From Triticum aestivum (taxonomy: Eukaryota; Streptophyta; Magnoliopsida; Poales; Poaceae), in assembly GCF_018294505.1 (NCBI RefSeq), contig NC_057795.1:226842826-226906825 (forward strand): a DNA stretch of 64,000 nt, written 5' to 3'. Below are positions 1 to 12,798 of the stretch, piece by piece (position 1 is the first letter of the stretch; the number at the start of each line of letters is the position of its first letter). The notes beneath the pieces are model-generated. The model was not told where the DNA came from. It searched no databases and saw only the letters and a program-made list of their open reading frames with translations. Made by a program: the position numbers and the translations under genes.

Positions 1-8
1 CAAGTCTA

Positions 9-3000
9 CTAAAAAATTACATCTTTGGAGCACTCCCCCGCAATAGTGTGGGCGCCCTTCAGCACACTCTTATAATACATCTCGGGCGTGCGATGCTCCT
101 TGCCCTCTGGTGGCGGGTCCGTCACAAGCTTCTGGGCATCCATCTTGCCCCAGTGCACCTTTGCGCGGGCAAGGGCCCGACGGGCACCCTCAATACAGGT
201 GGAGTGCTTGATGACTTCAACCCACGGGCACGCATCCACCAGCCGCCGCACCAGGCCGAAGTAGCTCCCAGGCATGGCCTCCTTAGGCCACATCCGAACT
301 ATGAGGCCCTTCATGGCCTGTTCGGCCGCCTTGTGGAGCTCGACCAGCTGCTTCAGCTGGTCGCTAAGGGGCACCGGATGTCCGGCCTCAGCATACTGAG
401 ACCAGAAGACCTTCTCCGTCGAGCTCCCCTCCTCGGCCCGGTAGAATGCGGCAGCATCGGACACACTGCGAGGAAGATCTACGAACGCTCCTGGAGAGCT
501 CCGAATTCGGGTAAGCAACAGGTAATTAACACTCACATGCTTACTTTGCATGAAAAATGCCTTACCCGCTGCTATTTTCTTCACCGCCTCAATCTCCTGG
601 AGGGCCTTGTAGGCTTCGGCCTTAGCGGCTTTGGCACTCTCAAGAGCCGTTGCAAGCTCAGACTCTCGAGTCTTCGAGTCACGCTCCAGGCTCTCATGTT
701 TTTTCACGAGATCCTGGAGCTCTTGCTGTACCTCCGCCACCCGCGCCTCCTGCTTCTCTCGCTCGGTGCGCTCTGCGGCCGCATTGTGTTCGGCCGCGGC
801 CACCGCCTCTTTCAGGGTCACCACCTTGTTAGTGGCCCCTACAATACCCACGTTATCCTTGTCATTCTTTTGCAACCAAAATCCTTTTCTGTAAGGTACA
901 ATTTTAATAAGGTGTTACTCACCTTGCTTGTCCTCGAGCTGCTTCTTGGCACGGCCGAGCTCGTTCTCGGACCGCTCGAGGTTTTCCTTCAAAGTATTGA
1001 CCTCCGCAGTCAGTGCGGCAGAGGTCAGCAGCGCAGCCTGCAATCCCATATTAACATATTTATTATGACTCCTGCGTATATCTTTTTAGATCCTCGGTCC
1101 GACTTTTCTTTCCGAACACCGACCCGAGCATCAGGGGCTACTGTCTATGCGGTACCATTCTATACATATTGAAATTCTTACCTCAAAGCCTGTTAGAAGG
1201 CTGCTGCAGGCTTCGGTCAGCCCGCTCTTGGCAAGCTGCACCTTCTGAATCACCGCACTCATAACGGTGCGGTGTTCCTCTTTGATGGAGGCGCCATTCA
1301 GCGCCTCCAGCAAGCTATCCGGCGCCTCCGGTTGGACGGAGGCTGCCGGCATCACGGTCTTGCCCTTCTTACGAAGGGGTCGCCCGCCGGACTCCGGAGC
1401 CACTGTGGGTTCCGGGGCCGAGTCCGGTGCAAAGTCCGGGAGGTTGTCCTGCGACACCTCCGGGGCCCTCTCCTCCTGGTGGGTCCCTTCCCGGGATCCC
1501 ACCTCAGCATCGTCCGCGTCACGGGGGGTGGAGGCAGTCAGAAGAGAATCCATATCCGACGCACCTAAGGACCCGCTCGATGAAGCGGGAAGATCATCCT
1601 TAGGCGGACTGCAGTGTTGTATGCGGCATTAGAAAGACATTATGTGGCGAAAAATATAAACCTTGAAGTTATTCGAGAGTCCGGATACTTATGATCTCGC
1701 CAGGGGCTTGGCCCTTGGAGGCCAGTCCTCGTCGTCGTCACTGGCGTTGGCGGAGCAGTCCGGGGGAAGAGTTTTTCCCTTCTTGGACCCTTCGGCCTCC
1801 CTTGTTGGGGAGGCCTTCCTTTTCTTCCCTCCCCCCGCTGGGGGAGAGGCTTTCTTCTTCTCCTCCTCGCCTTGGTGGGAGGAGTCGGCCTCGGATTCAT
1901 CATCCGATAGCACCTGAAAATGGGAACTCTTCCGAGTCCCCGTGGCCTTCTTCTTGGCCTTCTTCTCCGGCACCACGTGGGGTGCCGGAGCCAGCAGCCC
2001 TGTTAGGCGGGCGTCCGCTGGGTCCTCTGGCAATGGGGTCGGACAGATAGTCCGTTCGACCTTCGCCAGCCAGTCCTGTCAAAGGTAAAGGGAGTTTAGA
2101 TCCCGCATAGAGTCAAACTATGGAAAACAAGTGGCAAAATTAGTTACCTCGTCGGCTGGATGCTGCGAGCGGAATCCGCGATCTTTGGTAGCGGATGCGG
2201 GAGCCTCGGTGCCCTTGAACAGCACCTTCCAGACATCTTCGTACGTAGCGTCGAAGAGCCCGCTCAGAGTCTGGTGCTGTGCCGGATCGAACTCCCACAT
2301 GTTGAAGCCCCGTCGTTGGCACGGGAGAATCCGGCAGATGAGCATGACCTGGACTATGTTGACAAGCTTGAGCTTCTTGTCCACTAGCTTCTGGATACAG
2401 GCTTGGAGTCCGGTCAGCTCCTCCGAATCCCCGCAGATCCGGCCACTCTCTTTCCAGGAGGTGAGCCGTGTAGGGATGCCAGATCTAAATTCGGGGGTCG
2501 CCGCCCAATCAGGGTCACGCGGCTCGGTGATATAGAACCACCCCGATTGCCACCCCTTAATGGTTTCCACGAAAGTGCCCTCCAGCCATGTAACATGGGA
2601 CATCATGCCCACCATGGCGCCTCCGCACTCCGCTTGGCTGCCCTTCACAACCTTCGGCTTGACACTGAAGGTCTTGGGCCACAAGCCGAAGTGGGGCTGG
2701 ATGCAGAGGAAGGCCTCGCACACGACGATAAATGCCGAGATGTTGAGGATGAAATTCGGGGCCAGATCATGGAAATCTAGGCCATAGTAGAACATGAGCC
2801 CCCGGACAAAGGGATGAAGTGGGAAGCCCAGTCCGCGGAGGAAATGGGGAAGAAATATTACCCTCTCATGGGGCCTGGGGGTGGGGATGAGCTCTCCCTC
2901 GTCGGGGAGCCGGTGCGCGATGTCGCTGGACAAATATCCGGCGTCGCGCAGCTTCTGGATCTGCCCCTCCGTGACGGAGGAGGCCATCCACTTGCCTCCT

Positions 3001-3011
3001 GCTCCGGACAT
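9..3011 (-). CDS. antisense spliced ORF of Tat-type element (putative gypsy-type transposon domain)
   Basis: The product resembles the plant 'putative gypsy type transposon' domain (PF04195) carried antisense by Tat-type elements; its role is unknown. Exon 1 (3011-2148) begins MSGAGGKW and holds the conserved domain with motifs such as HPFVRGLMFYYGL and GFNMWEFDP. Splice signals support further exons at 2075 to about 1690 (Lys/Glu/Ser-rich, basic), 1608-1182, 1037-923 and 888-566 (coiled-coil rich), and a last exon from about 510 to the stop at 9-11. Donors read GAG|GTAA and AAG|GTGAG; acceptors read TGCAG or ACAG. The 3' end of exon 2 is unclear: a TAA precedes the only nearby GT, so this copy may be broken there. 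An upstream in-frame ATG at 3158 exists, but 3011 fits the family start better. Confidence 0.65.
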
Positions 3012-3565
3012 AGTTGGAGAAGGTTGAGGTGAGAAGTGCGGACTTGGGCGCTGGAGCTCGAGTTCACGGAGATGGATAAGCCAAGGAGGAATAAGGCGCA
3101 GGTAAAAGGGTTGGATCTTTATCCCCTTATATGGGCGGACAAAAACATGTGTCCCCACCGGCCTGGTAAAACTCGCTTATCTCCCAAGCGTCACAATCAA
3201 TGGCGCGGTTGGGTTACCCACGTCTGTATTGATGGGAATCCCGGAATAAGGGGAACACGATCTCTGCTTCGACAAGACGTGCCAAGGAAATCGCTTCGCT
3301 AAACGCGCGGAGGTGGAACAATAAAAACAATTTGAGTAAAGGCTTGGTAGTGGTATGACGTCACACCACCAAATACGTCAGCAGATTGAACTTGTGTAAT
3401 ATTATTCTCTCTACAGTGGTACATGGAATTTATTTTTGCAGAGCCGGACACTATCCTGATGTTCACAATCTTCTATAAATTATTCGGAGGAAGAACCCGC
3501 CTTGCAATGCCGAAGACAACATGCGCGCCGGACTCGTCGTCATTGAAGCCTGGTTCAGGGGCTAC

Positions 3566-4036
3566 TGACGGAGTCCCGGACTAGGGGGTGTCCGGATAGC
3601 CGAACTATCATCATCGGTCGGACTCCAAGACTATGAAGATACAAGATTGAAGACTTCGTCCTGTGTCCGGATGGGACTTTCCTTGGCGTGGAAGGCAAGC
3701 TTGGCAATACGGATATGTAGATCTCCTACCATTGTAACCGACTTTGTGTAACCCTAGCCCTCTCCGGTGTCTATATAAACCGGATGGCTTTAGTCCATAG
3801 GACGAACAACAATCATACCATAGGCTAGCTTTTAGGGTTTAGCCTCCTTGATCTCGTGGTAGATCCACTCTTGTAACACATATCATCAATATTAATCAAG
3901 CAGGACGTAGGGTTTTACCTCCATCAAGAGGGCCCGAACCTGGGTAAAACATCGTGTCCCACGTCTCCTGTTACCATCCGCCTAGACGCGCAGTTCGGGA
4001 CCCCCTACCCGAGATCCGCTGGTTTTGACACCGACA
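3566..4036 (+). repeat. 3' LTR of the Tat-lineage element
   Basis: This 471-bp LTR starts TGACGGAG and ends ACCGACA, the expected TG...CA termini. It follows directly on the purine-rich GGGGCTAC. A TATA box (CTATATAAAC, 3771-3780) lies on the plus strand. The partner 5' LTR lies outside the window, so no target duplication can be checked. Confidence 0.8.
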
Positions 4037-5028
4037 CTTACCTTGTATCTTTCCCTTTGTTGTTCATGTACCCTTGTGGATCTTGTGTGTTTGATTGTCT
4101 AGTGGATGTGTGAATGGACTTGTTCTTGAGTGTTTTCCCTTGTGATTTCTCCCCGTTCTTCCCCGTGTTCTTCATGTTCTTCGAGGGATCCCACTCCAAT
4201 CGTGAAAGATCGACCTACACCAGGTTAGCCCCGTATCAACCTGGCTGGGCAAGCACTCCTACCAGTGTTGCTTCTGCTGGTGGCGACGACGGGCATGATC
4301 CTCGACGGCGATGGCAACAAGGACGACGATGACGATGATGACGACGATGTATATTTTGTGTAGTTAGGGCTTGAAAACAATCTTATGGTATGTATATTTT
4401 GGTGAGGTTGTTTATACTAACCCCTCACGGGGATCCTCGCGGTGATCGTGGTGGTAGGATTACACCCTCTTGTGGATGTGGTGGTAGGATGACACCAAAG
4501 TAGTGGTAAGTTGAACTTGCTATGATCATGCATGCTTACTAATGCTCTTATGCTCCATTGCTTGCTCCTAGAATTCTTCATTGCCTACTGTTTCTGTGTT
4601 CCAATGCTTGTTGCTTCAACTTATTGCTCATTTACACTGCTAGGGCAAGTGGTATACGGTGTTCGAAGGTAGGGTTTCAGGGGTTTACAGTTAATGTGAA
4701 GCTTGCAACAAACAAGTTTCAGGGTACGGCGACAGCCACAGAGGGTTTAAGACTAGGCAGGCGGCAGAAGATGCTTACTCCAAGTATATGTGAGAGCATT
4801 CATGCAACAAGGATGAGGTTGGCAAGGTCGATCGTCCATTAGGGCTAAAGAACTTCATCATCTTCGTCCAGTTCATCGTCATAGCACTGTCGTGATGTTG
4901 GTGTGCTCATTGTGATTGTGTGTAAGGTGTAGTAGTATTGGTAAGCTCACCAAGTAGGGTACAAGGTGAGCACAACTCTATGCTCGTATGTAACCAAACA
5001 ACATGAACTCATCTTACCACATACCATG
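4037..5028. other. unassigned DNA between two retrotransposons
   Basis: No gene with recognisable domains is seen. Short ORFs at 4114-4332 and 4558-4842 have no family features. A GAC/GAT trinucleotide run occurs at about 4310-4349. The last five bases (CCATG, 5024-5028) are one copy of the target duplication of the CRM element that follows. The segment is probably old repeat remnant. Confidence 0.4.
4310..4349. repeat. GAC/GAT trinucleotide repeat
   Basis: Imperfect run of GACGAT-type triplets of about 40 bp in non-coding DNA. Confidence 0.7.
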
Positions 5029-5945
5029 TGATAGGGGCAAAGGTGTCCCGTCTTTCGATGAGATGATGGATATCGCTTTGGTGGAAGTCGACTTTGACGA
5101 TCCGACTACGAACGTGCGAGGATGTCGCGCCTTAGCAATCGCTAAACCAACTCCGAGAGGTTATTGACCACGCCGGAGCACGATCAACCTGACCACGAGG
5201 GTCTGTTTCCTGCAAGCAAATGAAGAACAAGCAAGAAACTGAGATTGCAATCTGGATATTGCGAATATAAGATGAAAGCTTTATTGATAAAGGTGGGGTT
5301 CTATGACGCCTTTGTCTGGTCGTTGAACACAAATGAAGTACGCGAAGTTGCAGCTATGGCGAACTTTAATCTAAACAAAACCCAAAGTATAAACGGTGCC
5401 CTAAGGGCTGTATATATGGAGGAAGAGAGGGGAAATTTCGTGGCCCTTGGTGGAGGGGTCCGAAATCAACCCTATCTCTTGTTTCCCCACACATACGGAC
5501 TCTAAAAATAGCCTATACTAATGTATTTCGAAATTACATGGGCCTGGCCCAATAAAAAGGTGACGCCGCACCTATAATAGCCTCTGGACGAAATTTATGA
5601 AGTGGCATCTTGTATATTTCGTCCAAGGCTTCATGCACTCGTTATGGTGGCTTCAAAGACCTGAAATCATCACTCGTAACTCCGTTCTTGTTCCCCTTGT
5701 GCATGCCATCATCTCCATGCTTTCTCTTGCTCCAATGTTCATCCTTCTCCAAGCTAGGCCCTTCATTTGTAAGCAAAACAAATGTATCCAATTTAGGCAG
5801 CATCATATTCTCATGAACATTAGAATCATTACCAAGAAATGAAAGTACCTGGTAATTTAGTTGGCGTGGGCGAGCTCTAGTAATTGGTCCAGTGTGTATA
5901 GCAGCAGGGGCTGTGGGTGTAACAATGGTATTGATGTCCTCATCA
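5029..5945 (-). repeat. 3' LTR of CRM copy 1
   Basis: 917 bp. On the minus strand it starts TGATGAGGACATC directly after the purine tract AAGAAGGGAAGGA (about 5946-5958) and ends CCCCTATCA. A TATA-like CATATATAC lies at about 5410-5418. Its first 304 bp (5945 down to 5642) code for the C-terminus of the polyprotein. Confidence 0.9.
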
Positions 5946-8900
5946 TCCTTCCCTTCTTGAAATGAAGTCGTCCTCGACAGAAGTTCATCTTCCTCACCCA
6001 AATAAGGCTTCAAATCTGCAATGTTAAAAGTGGGACTAACCCCAAAATCTGCAGGCAGCTCAAGCAGCACGTAGCATTAGCTTTGATTTGCGCAAATCAG
6101 GAAATCTATCTTTACGCAATTGTAACCAAACAAGATCTCCAGGTGCAAACACAACATGTTTTCTACCCTTATCTCCAGCAAGTTTATATCTAGCATTCAT
6201 ACGCTCAATGTTTTCCTTAGTTAACTCATGCATTTTGAAAACCAATTCAGCATGTTGTTTAGCATCAAAATTAACCTTCTCCGAAGATGGAAGAGGCAAC
6301 AAATCAATAGGTGCACGAGGTAGGAAACCATACACAACTTCAAAAGGGCACATCTTAGTAGTAGAATGCAATGAACGATTATAAGCAAATTCAATATGAG
6401 GCAAGCATTCCTCCCACATTTTCTTATTATTCTTCAAAACAGCCTTAAGCATAGTAGACAATGTTCTATTGACTACTTCAGTTTGTCCATCAGTTTGGGG
6501 GTGACAAGTAGTACTAAAAAGCAGTTTAGTCCCCAACTTAGCCCATAAACATCTCGAAAAGTGGCTAAGAAATTTAGTATCACGATCTGAAACAATAATA
6601 TTTGGCACACCATGCAAACGAATAATTTCACGAAAGAACAAATCAGCAACATTAACAGCATCATCGCTTTTATGACATGGTATAAAGTGTGCCATTTTCG
6701 AGAATCTATCCACGACAACAAATATGCTATACCTCCCCTTCTTTGTTCGAGGTAAACCTAAAACAAAGTCCATAGATATATCCTCCCAAGGAACACTAGG
6801 TACAGGCAAAGGCATATATAAACCATGAGGATTGAGTCGTGACTTAGCTTTTTGACATGTAGTGCAGCGAGCAATAAAACGCTCAACATCCCGTCTCATC
6901 TTTAGCCAAAAGAAATGTGTAGCAAGTACGTCCTCCGTCTTCTTCACGCCAAAGTGTCCCATTAATCCTCCTCCATGCGCCTCCTGCAACAACAAAAGAC
7001 GAACGGAGCTAGCTGGAATGCATAGCTTGTTAGCACGAAACACAAATCCATCGTTAACGACAAACTTGTTCCACATTCTTCCTTCTTTACAATTCTGCAT
7101 TACATCTTTAAAATCAGCATCATGCACATATTGATCTTTGATGGTCTCCAAACCAAATATTTTGAAGTCAAGTTGTGAAAGCATAGTATAGCGACGAGAC
7201 AATGCATCAGCAATAACATTTTCTTTTCCCTTCTTGTGTTTAATGACATAAGGGAAAGTCTCAATGAATTCAACCCATTTAGCATGTCTACAATTCAGTT
7301 TAGCTTGACTTTTAATATGTTTCAAAGATTCATGATCAGAATGTATAACAAATTCTTTGGGCCATAAATAATGTTGCCATGTTTCTAAAGTCCGAACAAG
7401 AGCATATAATTCTTTATCATAAGTAGAATAATTCAGACTAGGCCCACTCAATGTTTCAAAAAAGTATGCAACAGGTTTGCCATCTTGTAATAACACACCT
7501 CCTAATCCAATTCCACTAGCATCACATTCAAGCTCAAAAGTCTTATTAAAATCAGGAAGTTGGAGTAAAGGAGCATGTGTCAACTTATCTTTCAATACCG
7601 TGAAGGCTTCTTCCTGTGCGGTACCCCAAAGAAAAGGCACATCTTTCTTTGTAAGCTCATTGAGAGGTGCAGCAATGGTGCTGAAATCTCTCACAAAACG
7701 CCTATAGAATCCAGCGAGGCCAAGAAAACTCCTCACTTGTGTGACCGTTTTGGGCTGCGGCCAACTCTCAATAGCTTCAATCTTGGCTTTATCAACTTCA
7801 ATTCCCTGTGGAGTAACAACATAGCCAAGAAAAGATACTCGGTCGGTGCAAAAGGTGCACTTCCCAAGGTTACCAAACAAACGTGCATCACATAGAGCAA
7901 TAAAAACAACACGTAAATGTTCCAAATGTTCTTCCAAAGATCTGCTATAAATAAATATGTCATCAAAGTAAACTACCACAAATCGTCCAATGAAAGCACG
8001 TAAAACTTCGTTCATTAATCTCATGAAAGTACTAGGTGCATTAGTTAACCCAAAAGGCATGACTAACCACTCATATAATCCAAACTTAGTTTTAAATGTT
8101 GTTTTCCATTCATCTCCCAATTTCATACGAATTTGATGGTATCCACTACGCAAATCAACTTTGGAGAATATTGTAGAGCCACTCAATTCATCAAGCATAT
8201 CATCTAGCCTAGGAATAGGATGACGATAACGAATAGTAATATTATTAATGCCTCTACAATCAACACACATACGTGATGTACCATCCTTTTTCGGCACTAG
8301 AATAATAGGAACAACACAAGGACTAAGGGATTCGCGTATATAACCTTTGTCGAGAAGCTCTTGTACTTGACGCATAATCTCCTTCGTCTCCTCTGGATTG
8401 GTACTGTATGGTGCACGGTTTGGCAGTGAAGCACCAGGAATTAAGTCAATCTGATGCTCAATCCCTCGAATAGGCGGTAATCCCCGTGGCACGTCTTGTG
8501 GAAAGACGTCAGCGAACTCCTGCAAAATGTTAGTGACAGCAGGAGGCAAAGAGGAAGGCACGTCCTCGAATGAAAATAATGCCTCTTGGCACACAAAAGC
8601 ATAGCAAACAGATTTGCTGAAATCTAGCTCATCAATATCAGATTTGGTGGCAAATAAACATGCACTTTTCAATTTAATTTCAGAAGCAACACTAGATGGT
8701 TTATTATTAGGCTTCATTTGTTGCTCAAATTCTTTTGCCACAATCTGATTTTCACTCTTATTCTTCTCCTGTTTTGCTTTATTAGCTCTATTAATATCAT
8801 CTTTCAAAATGGAATCAGGAGTCATAGGAAGCAAAGTAATATTTTTATCCTTATGAACAAGAGTATAGTGATTGTTTCTACCATGGTGTACAGAATTTTT

Positions 8901-10718
8901 ATCAAATTTCCATGGTCTACCAAGTAATAAGGAACATGCTTGCATAGGTACCACATCACAATCAACATAATTAGCATATGTAGAGATACTAAAATGCACA
9001 TGAACAGTACGTGTTACCTTAACCTTGCCGCTGTTGTTGAACCATTGGATGTAGTAAGGATGTGGATGTGGTCTTGTGGTGAGAGAAAGCTTCTCCACCA
9101 TCTCCATGCTAGCCAAGTTGTTGCAGCTCCCTCCGTCTATTATGACGCGCACAGAACATTCCTTCACAACTCCCTTGGTATGGAACAAATTGTGCCTCTG
9201 ATTTTGCTCAGCTTGTGTGACCTGCACACTCAAAACACGTTGAGCAACTAAACATTCATACCTGTCAGTGTCTTCAGGAGCCATGTATTGCGTCTCATGA
9301 TCAGAATCATCTCCACCATGTTCTTCACGTGTAATAAGAGCCAAAGTCTCCTCATCATAGTCACTGGCGGACTCATATCCACCACCCTCAGTAGCAATCA
9401 TCACACGCGGAGATTTGCATTCTCTCGCATAATGACCTCCTCCCTTACAACGACGACAAATAATATCACTTGTGTGCCCTGTCGATGCCATGGAAGAAGA
9501 AGAACTCTGTGCAGGCCTGGCAGGTGCGCTGTTGGCAGATAATGGTGGTTGTGCCTGTTTTCTTGTATCACGGCTGGAGGAGGCACCTGATTGAGGTGCT
9601 GGTGCAGTTGAAGTAGAAGATGCACGCAGTGTCCATGATGAAGGTTGGCCTGCAGAAAAGTTAGTTCGCACCAATGCTTGTCGATCCTGCACTTCACGTT
9701 CGGCTTTACAAGCAAGATGTAATAAACGAGTGATATTAGTATACTCCTTATAGTCTAGAATGGTCTGAATCTCTCTATTTAATCCACCCAGAAAACGTGC
9801 AAGCATAGCTTCATTCTCCTCAACAATACCACATCGAATCATGCCAGTTTGTAATTCCTGATAATATTCTTCTACAGAATTTTTCCCTTGTCTTAAACGC
9901 TGCAATTTTTGAAGCAATTCACGTTGATAATATGGTGGAACCCAACGCGTACGCATAGCAGTTTTCAAAGCAGCCCAAGTAGTTGGAATAGGATATAATC
10001 TACAATGTTCAGACCACCATACACATGCAAAACTAGTGAAAGCACAAACAGCAGCAGCAACCCGTCTCTCCTCAGGATATTGTAAACATGTAAATCGTTG
10101 TTCAGTTTCTAACTCCCAAGTAAGATATATATCAGGAACATATCTACCCTCAAATGGTGGAATGTTCAATTTCCGTTTAGGAATATGGACATCATCTCGT
10201 ACCTGAGGTGGTGGTGCAGGCCTACCATTACGAATATATACCTGAGGTCGACCTACTGGTGGTGGTGCAGGTGGCTGCACGTAGTGCTGAATTTGATCAA
10301 CCTCATCCTCATAATCGCCCGCATACTCATCATCCTCCTGGGTACCAGCAGCAACAGTAGAAGGAGCCAAGGAAGCATCAACAATAGGAACAGCAGCACC
10401 AGAAGTTTGGCCATCCACAATAGGAACACGCTTCACTCGTCCATACTGATTCGGAAGGAGGCGTTGTTGTTGTTGTTGTTGCAGAGGTGCGATAGGTGCA
10501 GCCGGCGGTGGTTGTGGAAAACGCGCGAGCAATTCATTAAACTTGCTATCAAGCTTTGTTTCGAACGTCTTCTCAATGCCATCTATCTTCTCCATGGCCT
10601 CGTCAAATCTGTTTAGCACATCTTGCACCTGCCCACTCATCATTTGCTGAAATTTATCATGTAGTTGTTTGTTCGTCAGGTTCTCCCAATCAGTCTCATC
10701 GGCTTGTGATCCTACCAT
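5642..10718 (-). pseudogene. CRM gag-pol polyprotein, broken by one small deletion
   Basis: One frame of about 1550 codons runs without a stop from ATG 10718 to about 6060. In order from the N-terminus: gag ([15 protein letters not shown] region), a CCHC zinc knuckle ([14 protein letters not shown], near residue 425), an aspartic protease (VIIDGGSC, near 530), reverse transcriptase with YFDD (near 925), RNase H ([10 protein letters not shown], near 1070), and integrase with H-H-C-C fingers ([10 protein letters not shown]...CTTC, near 1255) and the D, D, E residues near 1325, 1386 and 1422. Near 6060 about 47 bp present in the related copy at 36551-36600 are missing. The frame shifts and the tail (5642-6070 frame, TRARPRQLNYQ) is cut off. 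This deletion is the only lesion seen. The start follows TTGCTGCTAACC as in copy 3. Confidence 0.85.
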
Positions 10719-11882
10719 GGTTAGCAGCAAATAGAAACACACAAGAATATGATCCTACAGACTACTAAGAAGTGGTGGTGGTGTATCACAAACCCGTCAA
10801 GCAAACCTCAAATTCTTACCAGTTCTTACCCAACAGCAAGTGGTGATCGGCAACCATTGTAGTCAAAACTCTCAAAGCTTGGATAGAGCGATTACCAGGG
10901 AGAGTCAAACGCACGACGTAGATGTATGTGGAGCTGGGAAGGCTTATAATATGGTAGCAAAAAGGGTCAGCAATAATCAATTCAGAGATGCAAAGTTGAA
11001 AAAACGCTCAACGACGGTACTGTGCTGGTCCTAGGCTAGACCGTGCTAGAGACGCGAGCCTAGAACACTAACAAAATCACGGCGCTGCACGTAAACAGGG
11101 GAAAAGCACACTCTGGAATTTTTTTCGCTCTTTTTTTGCGAAAAATCACTATAATGGCGAGTGTCTCAAAACTCTTCCCGGGTCAAACTGACAGGATGGG
11201 CACGAAATTTTTTCGACCAATTTTTTTTTCGACTGCCCGGACCCAAAAACTAGAAACGGGTCAAAAAAAACTTTCTATAACGGCGACTGTCTCAATACGC
11301 TTAGAAACACCTAAAAATAGGATAGCCAGAAATTTTTTCGACAAGTGCGTTTTCGGAAAATTTTGGGCCTAAACGGACGGTGGTTTCTGGACTTTTTTTT
11401 TCCGAAACCTACTCCGGCAAGGAAACACGAATCGGAAACTAGATGGATCTCGAAAACAAACCTAATATGACAAGAACTCGGATTGATGGTGGATATATGG
11501 TGGTAGATGGCAGCGGTGGTGGTATATGACAGCGATGGTGGTATATGGATACGGATTCGAAGCGGTGGCGGATAAGCGGTGGTGGTAGATGGCAGGGGCG
11601 ATGATGATGGTGCGGCGGCGGCGTGACAACTTATGACCAGAACTCGAAACTCTAAAAGACTAGACTCTAAGACCAGCAACTAGACACGACGATGCAACCG
11701 CAAATTCAACAAAGCAAAACCCTAAAAAGATTATGCAAAGGCTCAGATTGGTTCGGATATGATGGACTAACCCTAATTTTTTGTGTGGCTTTTTCGTGGA
11801 CTGTAGGTATGAAGAACAGACTCGATCGAAACTAGGAAAAACTGTAAAATCTCACCGAGCAACCTGGAAATCTGATACCACT
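10719..11882 (-). other. 5' untranslated leader of CRM copy 1
   Basis: Non-coding leader of 1.16 kb between the 5' LTR and gag. It holds two diverged copies of a block with TATAA(C/T)GGCGA(G/C)TGTCTCAA and GAAATTTTTTCGAC (about 11118-11232 and 11270-11352) and a CCACC/GGTGGT-rich stretch near 11470-11610. The corresponding leader in copy 3 (29234-30212) is similarly CCACC-rich but rearranged. Confidence 0.6.
11871..11880 (-). other. primer binding site (initiator tRNA-Met type)
   Basis: On the minus strand TGGTATCAGA lies two bases after the 5' LTR end, matching the complement of the plant initiator tRNA-Met 3' end. Confidence 0.85.
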
Positions 11883-12798
11883 TGATAGGGGCAAAGGTGT
11901 CCCGTCTTTCGATGAGATGATGGATATCGCTTTGGTGGAAGTCAACTTTGACGATCCGACTACGAACGTGCGAGGACGTCGCGCCTTAGCAATCGCTAAA
12001 CCAACTCCGAGAGGTTATTGACCACGCCGGAGCACAATCAACCTGACCACGAGGGTCTGTTTCCTGCGAGCAAACGAAGAACAAGCAAGAAACTGAGATT
12101 GCAATCTGGATATTGCGAATATAAGATGAAAGCTTTATTGATCAAGGTGGGGTTCTATGACGCCTTTGTCTAGTCGTTGAACACAAACGAAGTACGCGAA
12201 GTTGCAGCTATGGCGAACTTTAATCTAAACAAAACCCAAAGTCTGAACGGTGCCCTAAGGGCTGTATATATGGAGGAAGAGAGGGGGAATTTCGTGGCCC
12301 TTGGTGGAGGGGTCCGAAATCAACCCTATCTCTTGTTTCCCCACACATACGGACTCTAAAAATAGCCTATACTAATGTATTTCGAAATTACATGGGCCTG
12401 GCCCAATAAAAAGGTGACGCGGCACCTATAATAGCCTCTGGACGAAATTTATGAAGTGGCATCTTGTATATTTTGTCCAAGGCTTCATGCACTCGTTATG
12501 GTGGCTTCAAAGACCTGAAATCATCACTCGTAACTCCGTTCTTGTTCCCCTACGCATGCCATCATCTCCATGCTTTCTCTTGCTCCAATGTTCATCCTTC
12601 TCCAAGCTAGGCCCTTCATTTGTAAGCAAAACAAATGTATCCAATTTAGGCAGCATCATATTCTCATGAACATTAGAATCATTACCAAGAAACGAAAGTA
12701 CCTGGTAATTTAGTTGGCGTGCGCGAGCTCTAGTAATTGGTCCAGTATGTATAGCAGCAGGGGCTGTGGGTGTAACAATGGTATTGATGTCCTCATCA
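11883..12798 (-). repeat. 5' LTR of CRM copy 1
   Basis: 916 bp, about 98% identical by eye to 5029-5945, one base shorter near 12550. Followed on the plus strand by target duplication CCATG (12799-12803). Confidence 0.9.

Larger units (their letters stand above)
1..4036 (+). mobile_element. 3' part of a Tat-lineage Gypsy LTR retrotransposon
   Basis: The window opens inside this element, so its 5' LTR, gag and pol are not visible. What is seen is an antisense multi-exon gene (minus strand, 9-3011), about 550 bp of non-coding DNA, a purine-rich stretch ending GGGGCTAC at 3557-3565, and an LTR at 3566-4036. The TATA box of the LTR and the position of the purine tract put the element on the plus strand, opposite to the gene inside it. 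An antisense ORF between integrase and the 3' LTR is a known trait of Tat-lineage elements (Grande, RIRE2 types). The family name was not determined. Confidence 0.75.
5029..12798 (-). mobile_element. complete CRM-clade Gypsy retrotransposon, copy 1
   Basis: Full-length 7.77-kb element in reverse orientation. LTRs lie at 5029-5945 (3' LTR) and 11883-12798 (5' LTR), begin TGATGAGGACATC and end CCCCTATCA on the minus strand. The 5-bp target duplication CCATG is present on both sides (5024-5028 and 12799-12803). The primer binding site matches initiator tRNA-Met. One long gag-pol frame lacks a chromodomain and ends in a TRARA-type tail coded by the LTR. These traits and the gag/protease motifs fit centromeric retrotransposons (CRM clade; Cereba/Quinta relatives in Triticeae). 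About 20 differences between LTRs counted by eye (about 2%) suggest insertion within roughly the last million years at 1.3e-8 substitutions per site per year. Confidence 0.85.

Noticed and set aside
48..1172. Long plus-strand ORF of 374 codons
   Set aside because: It lies opposite the spliced antisense gene, spans its introns and has no recognisable domain; the minus-strand exons have splice sites and family motifs.
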